NCBI GenBank assembly: GCA_934746645.1
Contig: CAKVFE010000003.1
Span: 1 to 64,000, forward strand
From: an uncultured Clostridia bacterium
GTDB taxonomy: Bacteria; Bacillota; Clostridia; Christensenellales; UBA1242
Direction: 5' to 3'
Length of the DNA: 64,000 nucleotides
Below, piece after piece: positions 52,607 through 61,522 of the stretch (position 1 is the stretch's first letter; the number at the start of each line of letters is the position of its first letter). The translations under genes and the position numbers were made by a program. The notes under the pieces are model-generated. The model did not search any database. It was not told where the DNA came from and saw nothing but the letters and a program-made list of their open reading frames with translations.

Positions 52607-53083
52607 ATGTTCACTCCTAAATTTTGCCTATATGAAAGTATTTAAAAATAGACAATATTTCACATTTTGACAATTACTATTTAAATTTTAGCATATCAAT
52701 TTTTTTTTGCCAAATAATATATATTATAATTTAATATATTTTAAGTATTTTTCTATATTATTAATTTAAGTAATAATCAATTAAAATATGTGTCAAAATT
52801 GCAATTGAATTAGACTTTATAGAAGTACAACAATGTTGATATCTCCAATATTGGATATTTGTATCAATTGACACTAATATGTCGGAGTGTGAATATGTAT
52901 TTATTTTGGCGATATGATTTTTCAATTTAAAAATTATGCATATATGTGTCATATCCAATATGTTTTATGTACTTTTCAGATTTTCCCAATATTAAAATTT
53001 GAAACAATAAAAAATATTGGCTTTATCTTTATAGCGATTGGTAAGATTGAATTTAATGTGATTAAATAAATTGTTGGACAAAA
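52607..53083. other. AT-rich region between two leftward genes
   Basis: About 475 bases upstream of the giant gene. It includes a 12-bp palindrome TCCAATATTGGA (52844-52855), with a partial copy (ATCCAATATG) near 52955. A 65-codon minus-strand frame at 52761-52958 has no Shine-Dalgarno and odd composition; I reject it. Promoters for the giant gene are expected here, but none is clear. Confidence 0.5.
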
Positions 53084-53113
53084 AAGAACAGCCGATTTGG
53101 CTGTCCTTTTTTA
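53084..53113 (-). terminator. Terminator of the VirD4-type gene
   Basis: On the minus strand GGACAGCC pairs with GGCTGTTC (one G-U pair), followed by a T run. It starts 4 nt after the stop codon. Confidence 0.85.
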
Positions 53114-53116
53114 TTA

Positions 53117-55162
53117 TTAAATATCAAAATCTCCAAAATCTGTATTACCACCAAATTGTCCACCTTGACTTTGAACATTAAGAATCTTTTTGTTACGCTC
53201 TTTAATGTCATAGTAGATAGCTTTTTCATCTAGTGATTTAGGAATTATAAATTCGTCTGGAGCAGGCTTCATATCATATATTTTTTGAGCTTCTGGTTTC
53301 CAGCTTGGAGTTGTTTTTGCTTTAATAGGATTTTGTTTTAAGATAGAAACAATTAATTCGTCTTTCAAACTTCCCAATTCGTTAGGGTAGATAAGTGGAC
53401 GAGAATCAATACTTACACTTGTTGTAGATGTACTTTGTTCGTCTTTTTTACCCTTAGAAGTTGTTGTGCTTTCTGTTTCTACTGTTATAGTACCACAACG
53501 GTCACTAAATTTCTTTTGAGTGTCTGGGTCGTTACTACCGATGTAGACATGGATGTTACAGTTGTCTTGAATTGTTGAAGCAACTTTTTCATCATATTTG
53601 ATAGCAAGTTGGGCATAAGATTGAAGCATTAGTAAGAAGAATATCTTTCTACTACGAGCAACTGTAATCATTGTTTCAAAGTTTTGAATAGCAGGCATAT
53701 TAGCAAATTCGTCTAGTATATAGTATACGGTACGCTTTAATTGACCACCATTTTGGTTGGCTGAATTAACCAATATCTTATATAGCTGACTAATAAACAT
53801 ACTTGCAATAGCGTGTCTTGTAACTTTTTCATCTGGTATTTTTATAAATAGTGCAGTAGGTTGGTCTGTAAATGTCTTTAAATCCATTTCGTTGGTATGT
53901 GTACAATAACAAACACCTAAGTCACTAAATAAGTTAAGTCTATCACTAACAATACCCATATAAGACTTTTTAGTATTATCAGCGTTGGTGATAACTTGGT
54001 TGGCAAGCTGTGTTGCTTGGCTCAATGGATCACGACCAGCAAAATAATCTGTAAGTGATTTCATAGGATTGAATGGGTCATTGTCTTTTAAGTTGGCTAT
54101 TTTTGCGACATTGTAGAAATTAAACTTTTCTTTTGTCATACCTAAAGCAGGATTTTCACTATCTTCAAGCATAGCAAGCATAACAGCAAGGATAAAATCT
54201 TTAGCACCACTTTCCCATATTGGGTCGGATTTACTTAATACAGGGCACAATGTCATAGCAATATCTTTTAGATCTTCTACTGCGTCAGCCTTTAATTGTT
54301 GTCTTAAACCATTAATTTGTGCTTTAACAGTGTTCATATCTGCAAATGCTATACCATTAAATTCGTACCATTCTTGAAAATATTGGTTGCTTGCAAGTCT
54401 TAGGTTAGGGTATTTACGAGGATCATCTCCACGGTGTACCAAAATTTCTTTTTCTAGGTTCCTTGCTCTTTCATTAAGTTCGTATGGACGAGCCATAGGG
54501 TTCCAGCAAGTGCTATTAAATGGTTCTTTTAAGTCAAATACAAGTACTCTGTAACCTTGTTTTTTAAGTTTGTTGCTATGGAAAGAGTACAATTCGCCTT
54601 TAGGGTCGGTAATAACCATACAAGGTTTTGCTTTAGATTCACTAAATACTTGAATTGTTGGATTAACGAACTGTGTTGTTTTACCAGTACCAGTTGTACC
54701 AATAACAAGTGTGTGGATAGAGTTGTACATATTGACAAGCATTCTGCCACCAACTACTTCAGCTCTTATAAGAATACCAATATCACTAGTATTTTTTAGA
54801 TTGTCATAATAGCAAAATTTAAAAGCAGGGTTTGTTCTTAATTCTTTTTCAGTTACCCAATGAGAATCATAGTATTTTTTCATTCCACCTTTAGTTTTTA
54901 CTTTCGCACCATTTGATGAGTCTGATGGTGTTTTCATCATTTTTGACAATAGATACAATAGTGCAAGTAATCCACCAAGGATCGCTACAGTCATAAATGT
55001 TCCACTTGTAAGTACATCTAAGTCAAACACTAATGCTTTATACTTAACTACAGATGCAGCAATATAAGCTACGACTACTACACCAATTATTATTGCAAAA
55101 AATTTAAACATCGCTCCTGCCAATTTCTCGGCAAAAGTCTTCTCTTTCTTTTCGTTTTCCAT
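53117..55162 (-). CDS. virD4: VirD4/TraG-type type IV secretion coupling ATPase
   Basis: The 681-residue protein has two membrane segments (about residues 19-38 and 54-73), then a RecA-like ATPase with Walker A GTTGTGKT (155-162), ITDPKGELY (about 184-192) and Walker B ILDEFANMPA (about 449-458), followed by the motif LQSYAQLAIKY. This is the coupling protein that feeds substrates, usually a relaxase-DNA complex or proteins, into the channel. AAGGTGAAAC precedes the ATG. It is divergent from the pilin gene, and its C-terminus is Gly/Gln/Asp rich. No relaxase is visible. Confidence 0.93.
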   Translation of the reverse strand: MENEKKEKTFAEKLAGAMFKFFAIIIGVVVVAYIAASVVKYKALVFDLDVLTSGTFMTVAILGGLLALLYLLSKMMKTPSDSSNGAKVKTKGGMKKYYDSHWVTEKELRTNPAFKFCYYDNLKNTSDIGILIRAEVVGGRMLVNMYNSIHTLVIGTTGTGKTTQFVNPTIQVFSESKAKPCMVITDPKGELYSFHSNKLKKQGYRVLVFDLKEPFNSTCWNPMARPYELNERARNLEKEILVHRGDDPRKYPNLRLASNQYFQEWYEFNGIAFADMNTVKAQINGLRQQLKADAVEDLKDIAMTLCPVLSKSDPIWESGAKDFILAVMLAMLEDSENPALGMTKEKFNFYNVAKIANLKDNDPFNPMKSLTDYFAGRDPLSQATQLANQVITNADNTKKSYMGIVSDRLNLFSDLGVCYCTHTNEMDLKTFTDQPTALFIKIPDEKVTRHAIASMFISQLYKILVNSANQNGGQLKRTVYYILDEFANMPAIQNFETMITVARSRKIFFLLMLQSYAQLAIKYDEKVASTIQDNCNIHVYIGSNDPDTQKKFSDRCGTITVETESTTTSKGKKDEQSTSTTSVSIDSRPLIYPNELGSLKDELIVSILKQNPIKAKTTPSWKPEAQKIYDMKPAPDEFIIPKSLDEKAIYYDIKERNKKILNVQSQGGQFGGNTDFGDFDI

Positions 55163-55670
55163 GTTTCACCTTTTTAGTTAATAATTAGTAAACATAAGTT
55201 GTCCTAAATTTAGTGATTAATAAAATTTAATAACAACTTTTGTTAATATACATTAGTAGTATATATTTATATTTAATTTTTTCCAAACATTTTAAATCTT
55301 TTACTTAAATTTGTCTTAAATTTTCTTGAAGTGCTGATTATTGCTTTAGTAGTATTTGTGGATAATTAACTAGGTGCTATAGGTGACAATTGATTATAAA
55401 TTTAACTGATATTAGAAACTTGTGACAAAAAATAAACTTCCTTGAGTGTAAAAATAGGTATAAATGGGAAAAGATGGCAAATAACTATAAATGTAAAAAT
55501 TTTATTTTTAAGCTTATGTTAGTTGCTAATAATTAAAAAAGTGGTTATAATGATAATAGTTAAAGCCAAATTTTTTATATTTTTTATAAAAGTGGCGTAA
55601 AATATTTGAAATAAGTCAAATATTGTGATAATATTGTCGTAAGATAAGACTAAATGTGGAGGAAAAACTT
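55163..55670. other. Long divergent region between virD4 and the pilin gene
   Basis: About 500 bases with no convincing frame. The right end holds the pilin promoter with a dyad at 55602-55623. The rest has only AT-rich runs and no recognised element. Confidence 0.5.
55602..55634 (+). promoter_or_regulatory. Pilin gene promoter with an overlapping inverted repeat
   Basis: TTGAAA (55606-55611), 17 bp, TAATAT (55629-55634). A perfect 8-bp inverted repeat, ATATTTGA (55602-55609) and TCAAATAT (55616-55623), covers the -35 and could be a repressor site. Confidence 0.65.
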
Positions 55671-56078
55671 ATGCAAATGTTTTTAATGAATTTAGCTCAA
55701 TCAATTATGGGTTTTACAACTAGAGCTGGTGTATTTGGTGATGTAGTAGATAATCCAGATGCAAATGTTACTGGTGAGTCTGGTGTAAGCACAATTTATG
55801 ATAAGGTTTTTGCACCTATTATTAAGATATTGGATGCTATGCTATGGCCAGTACTTATTTTGGTAGGTACAGCTGGTAGTATTTATGCTATTATTCTTGG
55901 TGTAAACTTTAGTAAAGCTGAAAGTGCTGATAAGCGTGAAGAAGCTAAAAAGCGTATGATTAATGCTATTATTGGTTTAGTTGTAACAATGATTTTATTG
56001 ATTCTATTGAAACTATTTACAGCTAATGCTCAAACTATTGCTAACTGGATCAATGGCTACGGCAAAACAAACAAGTAA
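55671..56078 (+). CDS. VirB2/TrbC-type pilin-like membrane protein
   Basis: The 135-residue protein has two hydrophobic segments (about residues 52-75 and 94-116) joined by a short basic loop with KREEAKKRMINAIIG, the pattern of the T4SS pilin family in Gram-positives. It lacks a clear cleavage site. In T4SS the pilin lines the conduit or pilus. The longest frame begins at GTG 55656, inside GGAGG; ATG 55671 is correct. Terminator follows, so it is transcribed alone. Confidence 0.85.
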   Translation: MQMFLMNLAQSIMGFTTRAGVFGDVVDNPDANVTGESGVSTIYDKVFAPIIKILDAMLWPVLILVGTAGSIYAIILGVNFSKAESADKREEAKKRMINAIIGLVVTMILLILLKLFTANAQTIANWINGYGKTNK

Positions 56079-56108
56079 AGCTTAATAACCACATTTTAAT
56101 AATAAATT

Positions 56109-56145
56109 AAAAAGTACTCACATAGTGGGTACTTTTTGCTTTTTT
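56109..56145 (+). terminator. Terminator of the pilin gene
   Basis: A 13-bp stem with one G-U pair (56109-56121 with 56125-56137), followed by a T-rich tail. Confidence 0.8.
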
Positions 56146-56700
56146 ATTGATAGGTAAGATAAAGATATATTTAATATAAAACATATTAGTAAATAAACAT
56201 ATTATTGATAATTGATATATAAATAAAAAACTCCTTAATAAAGGGATTTGTTAAACATTTTATTTAAAAAATCAAACATAAGATATCCTACTATTTTATG
56301 GCGGTTTTGATAAATATATTATTGACTAAATAATTAATTGAAATGGAGATATTTTTTGTAAATGATAGCGTGTTTATAAATGATTATCTGTGATATTTTT
56401 TTGAAAAATTTTATAAAATATATATGTGTTTAAAGTTAAAAAAATAGTTATCATATAATAACTAAGATGTTTAAAATTTTAGATTTTTTTAGAATAAAAA
56501 ATTAGTGGAAATGTTTAATGATTTTGGATATAAATAGCATCTCTTTATTTCTTTTGATTAATACAAAAAATCTAAACAATATAACTAATAATTTTTAATT
56601 GTTATGTCAATCCTAACTAGAGATATAATTAAATTTATTAATATATTTAATATAAAACATTAAAAATATAACAATTTGCCCATTAATTTATAACATTTTA

Positions 56701-56729
56701 TTGATTTTTAGAGATTTATGTAGTAAAAT
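56701..56729 (+). promoter_or_regulatory. Promoter of the VirB6-type gene
   Basis: TTGATT (56701-56706), 17 bp, TAAAAT (56724-56729). It gives an approximately 100-nt leader. Confidence 0.65.
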
Positions 56730-56776
56730 TAGTGTAACTAAAAGAGTATGGTGTACTAAGTGTACATTCATATTGG

Positions 56777-56809
56777 ATTGTTCCTTGTTGTGTTTTACAA
56801 CAAAACAAT
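56777..56809 (+). promoter_or_regulatory. Leader hairpin of the VirB6-type gene
   Basis: ATTGTT (56777-56782) pairs with AACAAT (56804-56809) and TTGTTGT (56785-56791) with ACAACAA (56797-56803), leaving a 2-nt bulge. It lies just before the GGAGGAAGGA ribosome binding site. Confidence 0.45.
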
Positions 56810-56835
56810 TAATATAAATTTTGGAGGAAGGATTT

Positions 56836-59349
56836 ATGCAATTTGCATCTATGTCATTAGGAATTTTCGATTTCTTAATAGAATGGCTTACACAATTCTT
56901 AATTTGGATTGTTCAATTTGCAATTGGATTGGTTCAATCTTTAATTAACTTAATCCTTTATGGGGTATGTGTAGACTTCTTGGAAATTGTTAATTTTATT
57001 CAAAAAGTATTCTACAAATTGTGCGGACTAGATACTTATTGGTATGGTGGCACTGAAATGAAAGGTGCTGACCCATTGTTATCTATTATTACAGATAAGT
57101 CAATGTTGCAAGTTTTGTTGGCACTTACATTAGTTGCTGTTGCAATGGTAATTGTGGCTACAATTATCCAAGTATTGCGTACAGAATTTTCAACTGAAGG
57201 TAGCAAAAACACAAAAGGACAAGTATTTGGTCAAGCTATAAAATCTATTGTTATGTTTGCATTAGTCCCTGTATGTAGTGCTGGTGGTATTCTTATTACC
57301 AATGCATTACTTAAAGCAGTTAATGCGGCTACAAGCTTAGGTGCTGAATCTAGTGTGGGTGGAGCAGTATATGTAGCTTCTACTTATGGTTCAAACAAAG
57401 TAAGAAATGGTGGAACTTTAACTATAGATGGTAATACTATCACTATTAAAGGCAAGGAAAGAAATTTCTTTGGTAATATGGATGACAAAACAAGAACTGT
57501 TGTAATAGATGATACTGCAAAGCAAAATATGGTAAAATTGGGAATTGCTACAACTACTGATCAAACAAATCGTGATGAAGTCGCACAAGCAATTGATAAT
57601 GCTTTTAGGAGTGGCTATTTTAATTTTGCTAATACTGACTTAGCTCAATGTTTCTATGATGTCGCAAGTATTAACTATATCATATTCCTTGGTGGTGGAA
57701 TACTTGCTGCTTATACTATGTTAATGGCTTCATTTGGTATGATTATGCGTATGTACAAAGGTGCTGTATTGTTTGTAATATCTCCAGCAATGAGCGGTTT
57801 GATGCCATTGGATAATGGTAAAGCATTTGCTCGTTGGCGTGAGTCATTTATCAAACAAATTTTATCAGCTTATGGTACAATCGTTGCTATGAACTTATTA
57901 TTTATATTGTTACCTATTGTAAGCAACATTAATTTATTTGGTTCAACTGATTTTAATGGGACTATATTATCAAATGATGTTGGTAGTTTAAATGCTTTTG
58001 TACAAATGTTATTTACATTAACAGGATTATTTATGCTAAAAGATATGTCTAGTACAATTGCTGGTATGATTGGTGCTGATGACGCTGGAGCTGCTGGTGC
58101 TGGTATGGCTGGTAAAGTGTTAGGTAGTGCAGCAAAAATTGGTACTGTTGCTGTAGGTGGTGTTGCAGGTGCAGCCGCAAAAGGATTAGGAGCAGCTGCA
58201 GCTGGAGCTGGAAAACTTGCTGGTACTAAACATGAAGGGGCAGCTAGAGCATTTAATGCTATAGGTACTTCATTTGGTGGTTTAGGAAATAAAATGACTC
58301 AAAGAGCTAAAGGTACAGCAGGTTCTGCTTTAAATAAGATTTCTAATGTCGCTACTGGTGGTGAATTTAAAGGTCCATTTGGTGAAGAAAAAGATTACGA
58401 TAAAGCTCAAAAAACAAAAGCAGAAAAAATCAAGGCAAAACAAGAAAGCGGAAGAGAAGGTATTGGTGATTTATTAGGTGCAGGAGTTAAAAAGGTAGGC
58501 TCAGATATAAATACTGGTATTAATAATCGTATAAATGAAGGTATTTATAATAGAAAGGAAAGAAAATATATTAAAGAAAGAAAAGACAATATTGATAAAT
58601 TGGTAAGTGAAGGTAAAATATCACAAGATGCTGCTGATAATATGAAACAAACTGTTGATAGACAAGGGGCAAAGCGTTTTGAACAAGAGTATGGTGATAA
58701 GAATATTGTAGATGTTGGCGCAGCAATGAAAAGCGTTGCTACTGGTGGAACTTCTACTATAGAACATACTCGTAATGTAATTCAAGAATCAAATGCTATG
58801 AGACAAGGTGCTGCAACCGGAATGGGTAAGGTGGCTGAAGATAAAGAGAAATTAGCATCTGTATTAGATAGTTTTGCTTCAAAAATTGCTAGTGCTAAGA
58901 ATACAGGTAGTATTGAGGGCTTTAAAGAAGCAATTGCTGGATTGAATGATCAAGCTGGTGATGTTAAAGATATTGAATCTTTACTAAGAAGTTTAAATGC
59001 AAAAATGTCTGTTATGGATGGTTTAGGTAGTATGTCTGAAAAACAAGCGTACTTACAAACTTTAAATGTTAAAGATTTGATTGGTAATTCAACTGATGTC
59101 GCTAGAGAACAAAGATCAGCAGCAGCTGCAATTACGAATTCTATTACAAACAATATTACTTCGCCTACAGGTGGTAAAGTTGATTTGTCTGGAGATGCTA
59201 TTGATAAAGTTTATGAAAAGACTATTGAAGCTATTCAGCACAAAGGTGTTACTCTTACTCAAACTGAAATTAATTCATTAAAGAAAACATTTGGTGAAGA
59301 AACTAAGAAAGCTATTGAAGAAGCTCAAAAGAAAAAGAGTGGTAAGTAA
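56836..59349 (+). CDS. VirB6/TrbL-type polytopic T4SS channel protein
   Basis: The 837-residue protein has about six to eight membrane segments in its first ~420 residues (for example VLLALTLVAVAMVIVATIIQVL and FLGGGILAAYTMLMASFGMIM), with a soluble extracytoplasmic loop around residues 170-270. From about 420 comes an Ala/Gly-rich stretch, then ~350 Lys/Glu/Gln-rich helical residues, probably cytoplasmic. This layout fits VirB6/TrbL inner-membrane channel components of Gram-positive T4SS. The longest frame starts at TTG 56821, inside the ribosome binding site; ATG 56836 is chosen. Long cytoplasmic tails of this kind are common in these systems. Confidence 0.85.
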   Translation: MQFASMSLGIFDFLIEWLTQFLIWIVQFAIGLVQSLINLILYGVCVDFLEIVNFIQKVFYKLCGLDTYWYGGTEMKGADPLLSIITDKSMLQVLLALTLVAVAMVIVATIIQVLRTEFSTEGSKNTKGQVFGQAIKSIVMFALVPVCSAGGILITNALLKAVNAATSLGAESSVGGAVYVASTYGSNKVRNGGTLTIDGNTITIKGKERNFFGNMDDKTRTVVIDDTAKQNMVKLGIATTTDQTNRDEVAQAIDNAFRSGYFNFANTDLAQCFYDVASINYIIFLGGGILAAYTMLMASFGMIMRMYKGAVLFVISPAMSGLMPLDNGKAFARWRESFIKQILSAYGTIVAMNLLFILLPIVSNINLFGSTDFNGTILSNDVGSLNAFVQMLFTLTGLFMLKDMSSTIAGMIGADDAGAAGAGMAGKVLGSAAKIGTVAVGGVAGAAAKGLGAAAAGAGKLAGTKHEGAARAFNAIGTSFGGLGNKMTQRAKGTAGSALNKISNVATGGEFKGPFGEEKDYDKAQKTKAEKIKAKQESGREGIGDLLGAGVKKVGSDINTGINNRINEGIYNRKERKYIKERKDNIDKLVSEGKISQDAADNMKQTVDRQGAKRFEQEYGDKNIVDVGAAMKSVATGGTSTIEHTRNVIQESNAMRQGAATGMGKVAEDKEKLASVLDSFASKIASAKNTGSIEGFKEAIAGLNDQAGDVKDIESLLRSLNAKMSVMDGLGSMSEKQAYLQTLNVKDLIGNSTDVAREQRSAAAAITNSITNNITSPTGGKVDLSGDAIDKVYEKTIEAIQHKGVTLTQTEINSLKKTFGEETKKAIEEAQKKKSGK

Positions 59350-59363
59350 AATTTAACACAAAT

Positions 59364-59393
59364 AAAAGAAGCGAGTTTATCGCTTCTTTTTTT
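59364..59393 (+). terminator. Terminator of the VirB6-type gene
   Basis: A perfect 11-bp stem (59364-59374 with 59380-59390), then T. This places the next gene in its own transcript. Confidence 0.85.
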
Positions 59394-59574
59394 GTGCTAT
59401 TTATTTAACAAATAATTAGTTGGTGATTTTATAATGATTTCATTAATCTTTATTATCTTTTATTATATTATATATTTTATATAACTTATTTATAATACAA
59501 TAGATATGATTTATTTTGTTTAATGTGCTAAATGTTGTATACTTGTTATATTAGAATCTAATTGGAGATAAATT

Positions 59575-61290
59575 ATGAAAATCAAATATAGAATAATAAT
59601 GTCAATAAGTATTATGCTATCAATTATAGCGATATTAGTTTGTGCATTTATGTTATCAATCTACTTTTTTATTTTTAAAACAAATATAAAATTTGATGTT
59701 AATATGGTGAGTGCAGAAAGTGCATCTCCAGATATAAAAATCAAATGGGATAGTGATGAGTATTTAAGTAAAATTAAAGTTGATATAAAATATCATGGTA
59801 AATTGATATCTTCGTATACAACAACAGACCCTATTGTTTTAAAATCTGAAGAATATATTGTAAAGGCTTGTTATGGGAAAGTAGATGTAACTGTTACGGG
59901 ATATAGAGGTTGGTACAATTATACACAAAGATTTAAGACTGATGTATATGCTAATACATACAATATTGCTCCATTAATTGCAACAATGCCAGTAACATTG
60001 TTTACTCTTAAACTTGACGAGATAACAGTCAATAATACTATACCGACATTTGTTTGGTTTGATAGGGGTAATGTGTGGAACTATAACTATGCTCCATCTT
60101 GCGTATTTACAATGCCAGGAATTACAGCTTCACAACTAAATTGGAATGGCAGAACTACAATGTATGAAGAAACTGGTAAGTATATCAGTGAATTATATTC
60201 TATAAATCCAAATTCATTTTTCAATTATTATATCAATGATATTTGGTCTTATGGATATTATAAAAATATTATAGCCAATAACATACCTATGTCTAATCAT
60301 ACATTAACAATGATTACTGATGGTACAGCAACATCTGAACTTTATAATCAATACTTTAACAATGAAGATGATACTTTAAATGATAAAAATTATAATGATA
60401 TCAAAGAAAAAATTGAACAAATAAAGTCTGATTTTGTTAATTATAATGGTAAAGATTATTTGGAAACAAGAGATAATGGTAAATTGTCTTGCTATGATTT
60501 TGCAGAGATTGGAAGTTATTTCTTTGTATTGGCTAATGAACAAGAAAACGCTAAATTGTGGATTAATAATGCAGCTGCTTATGCACCAAATAGTGCAAAA
60601 TATAAAAATTTGATAAGAAATAATCCAAATGTTGAGATATATAATTTTAATACATTGTTAAATGAATATACAGATCAAGAAAAATTACAACTAAAAAATT
60701 TGTTAGGATTTGCCGATGATTGTTTTAGTGAAGCGCAAAAAAATAACAAAGAAGTTATGATTGTGTTGGGTACAGCCAATGACGATGAAGGTAATATGGA
60801 TAAGTATGTTAAAACACTAAAAGCATACTATGGTGATAAGTACTTATATTATTATAAAGGTCATCCGGGATATCCAACATATAGATATGATGGTAAATCT
60901 CAAAATCTAAAAGATATGGGGCTTATAGAAATAGATGCTACAGTTCCAGCAGAATTTTATTTGTTCTTTAACCCTAAAGCAATATCAAGTGGTTATTCTA
61001 GTACGACTTTTGATACTGTTGTAGAAGGTTGTGGTGGTGGATTGTTTGAATCTAGATTAAAAGATACAGATTTAAATAGATATGAAGGTAAAATCGAATT
61101 TACAATGACTTATGTTGACAAAACTGATAGCGAACACGACAATGAGTTTGATAATCTTTGTCAAAGTGATAGTTATGTGATATTAGAATTTTTGGATACT
61201 ACAGATAAAGACATATCAATATTTGATTTGAATACTTCAACATTTACATCATATCGTAAAAATGCTGATGATACTTATACTAGAATTTAA
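59575..61290 (+). CDS. Membrane-anchored protein with a GT80-type sialyltransferase-like domain
   Basis: The 571-residue protein begins with a basic N-terminus and a membrane segment (about residues 7-34), followed by a ~100-residue beta-rich domain (about 45-125) with Ig-like strands, and then a ~440-residue domain. That domain carries, in order, a DG motif (ITDG, 247-250), KGHP (428-431), PAE (458-460) and SS (475-476). In GT80 (PM0188-type) sialyltransferases these correspond to the catalytic Asp of the D-D/E-G motif, the KGHP motif that binds CMP-sugar, the IPAE glutamate and the paired serines binding phosphate; H430 to E460 to S475 spacings (30, 15) resemble the family (27, 17). By the positive-inside rule the domain faces out, where no nucleotide sugar is normally found. 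GGAG precedes the ATG. It lies between T4SS genes. Confidence 0.65.
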   Translation: MKIKYRIIMSISIMLSIIAILVCAFMLSIYFFIFKTNIKFDVNMVSAESASPDIKIKWDSDEYLSKIKVDIKYHGKLISSYTTTDPIVLKSEEYIVKACYGKVDVTVTGYRGWYNYTQRFKTDVYANTYNIAPLIATMPVTLFTLKLDEITVNNTIPTFVWFDRGNVWNYNYAPSCVFTMPGITASQLNWNGRTTMYEETGKYISELYSINPNSFFNYYINDIWSYGYYKNIIANNIPMSNHTLTMITDGTATSELYNQYFNNEDDTLNDKNYNDIKEKIEQIKSDFVNYNGKDYLETRDNGKLSCYDFAEIGSYFFVLANEQENAKLWINNAAAYAPNSAKYKNLIRNNPNVEIYNFNTLLNEYTDQEKLQLKNLLGFADDCFSEAQKNNKEVMIVLGTANDDEGNMDKYVKTLKAYYGDKYLYYYKGHPGYPTYRYDGKSQNLKDMGLIEIDATVPAEFYLFFNPKAISSGYSSTTFDTVVEGCGGGLFESRLKDTDLNRYEGKIEFTMTYVDKTDSEHDNEFDNLCQSDSYVILEFLDTTDKDISIFDLNTSTFTSYRKNADDTYTRI

Positions 61291-61307
61291 AAATTAATAT
61301 CAACATT

Positions 61308-61347
61308 AAAAAGACTTAGAATATGACTATACTAAGTCTTTTTTTTA
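61308..61347 (+). terminator. Terminator of the glycosyltransferase-like gene
   Basis: A perfect 12-bp stem (61308-61319 with 61332-61343) followed by T. Confidence 0.85.
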
Positions 61348-61522
61348 TTGATGTTGTACTAATTATTTTTTGTAAATTTTTTATTTTAGATTTAATTTTA
61401 TTTTGTAATAATTTATATTTATTATATACTTATAGTGTATGATTATATCTTTAATTTAGCTTATTGTATATTAATATATTTTATAATAATGCTAATAACT
61501 AAATATAAGGAAGGGTATTGAT

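Larger units (their letters stand above)
56146..56835. other. Long AT-rich region upstream of the channel gene
   Basis: About 690 bases with very low GC. It includes the promoter at 56701-56729 and the leader hairpin 56777-56809. I see no coding frame with a ribosome binding site, no direct repeat array and no origin-like iterons. Confidence 0.5.

Noticed and set aside
44740..52806. TGTCAAAATTG halves at both ends of the giant gene as transposon ends
   Set aside because: The matches are about 11 bp in very AT-rich DNA, not at symmetrical positions, and no transposase or target duplication is seen.
52761..52958. 65-codon minus-strand frame in the gap before the giant gene
   Set aside because: No ribosome binding site, His/Ile/Asn-rich chance translation.
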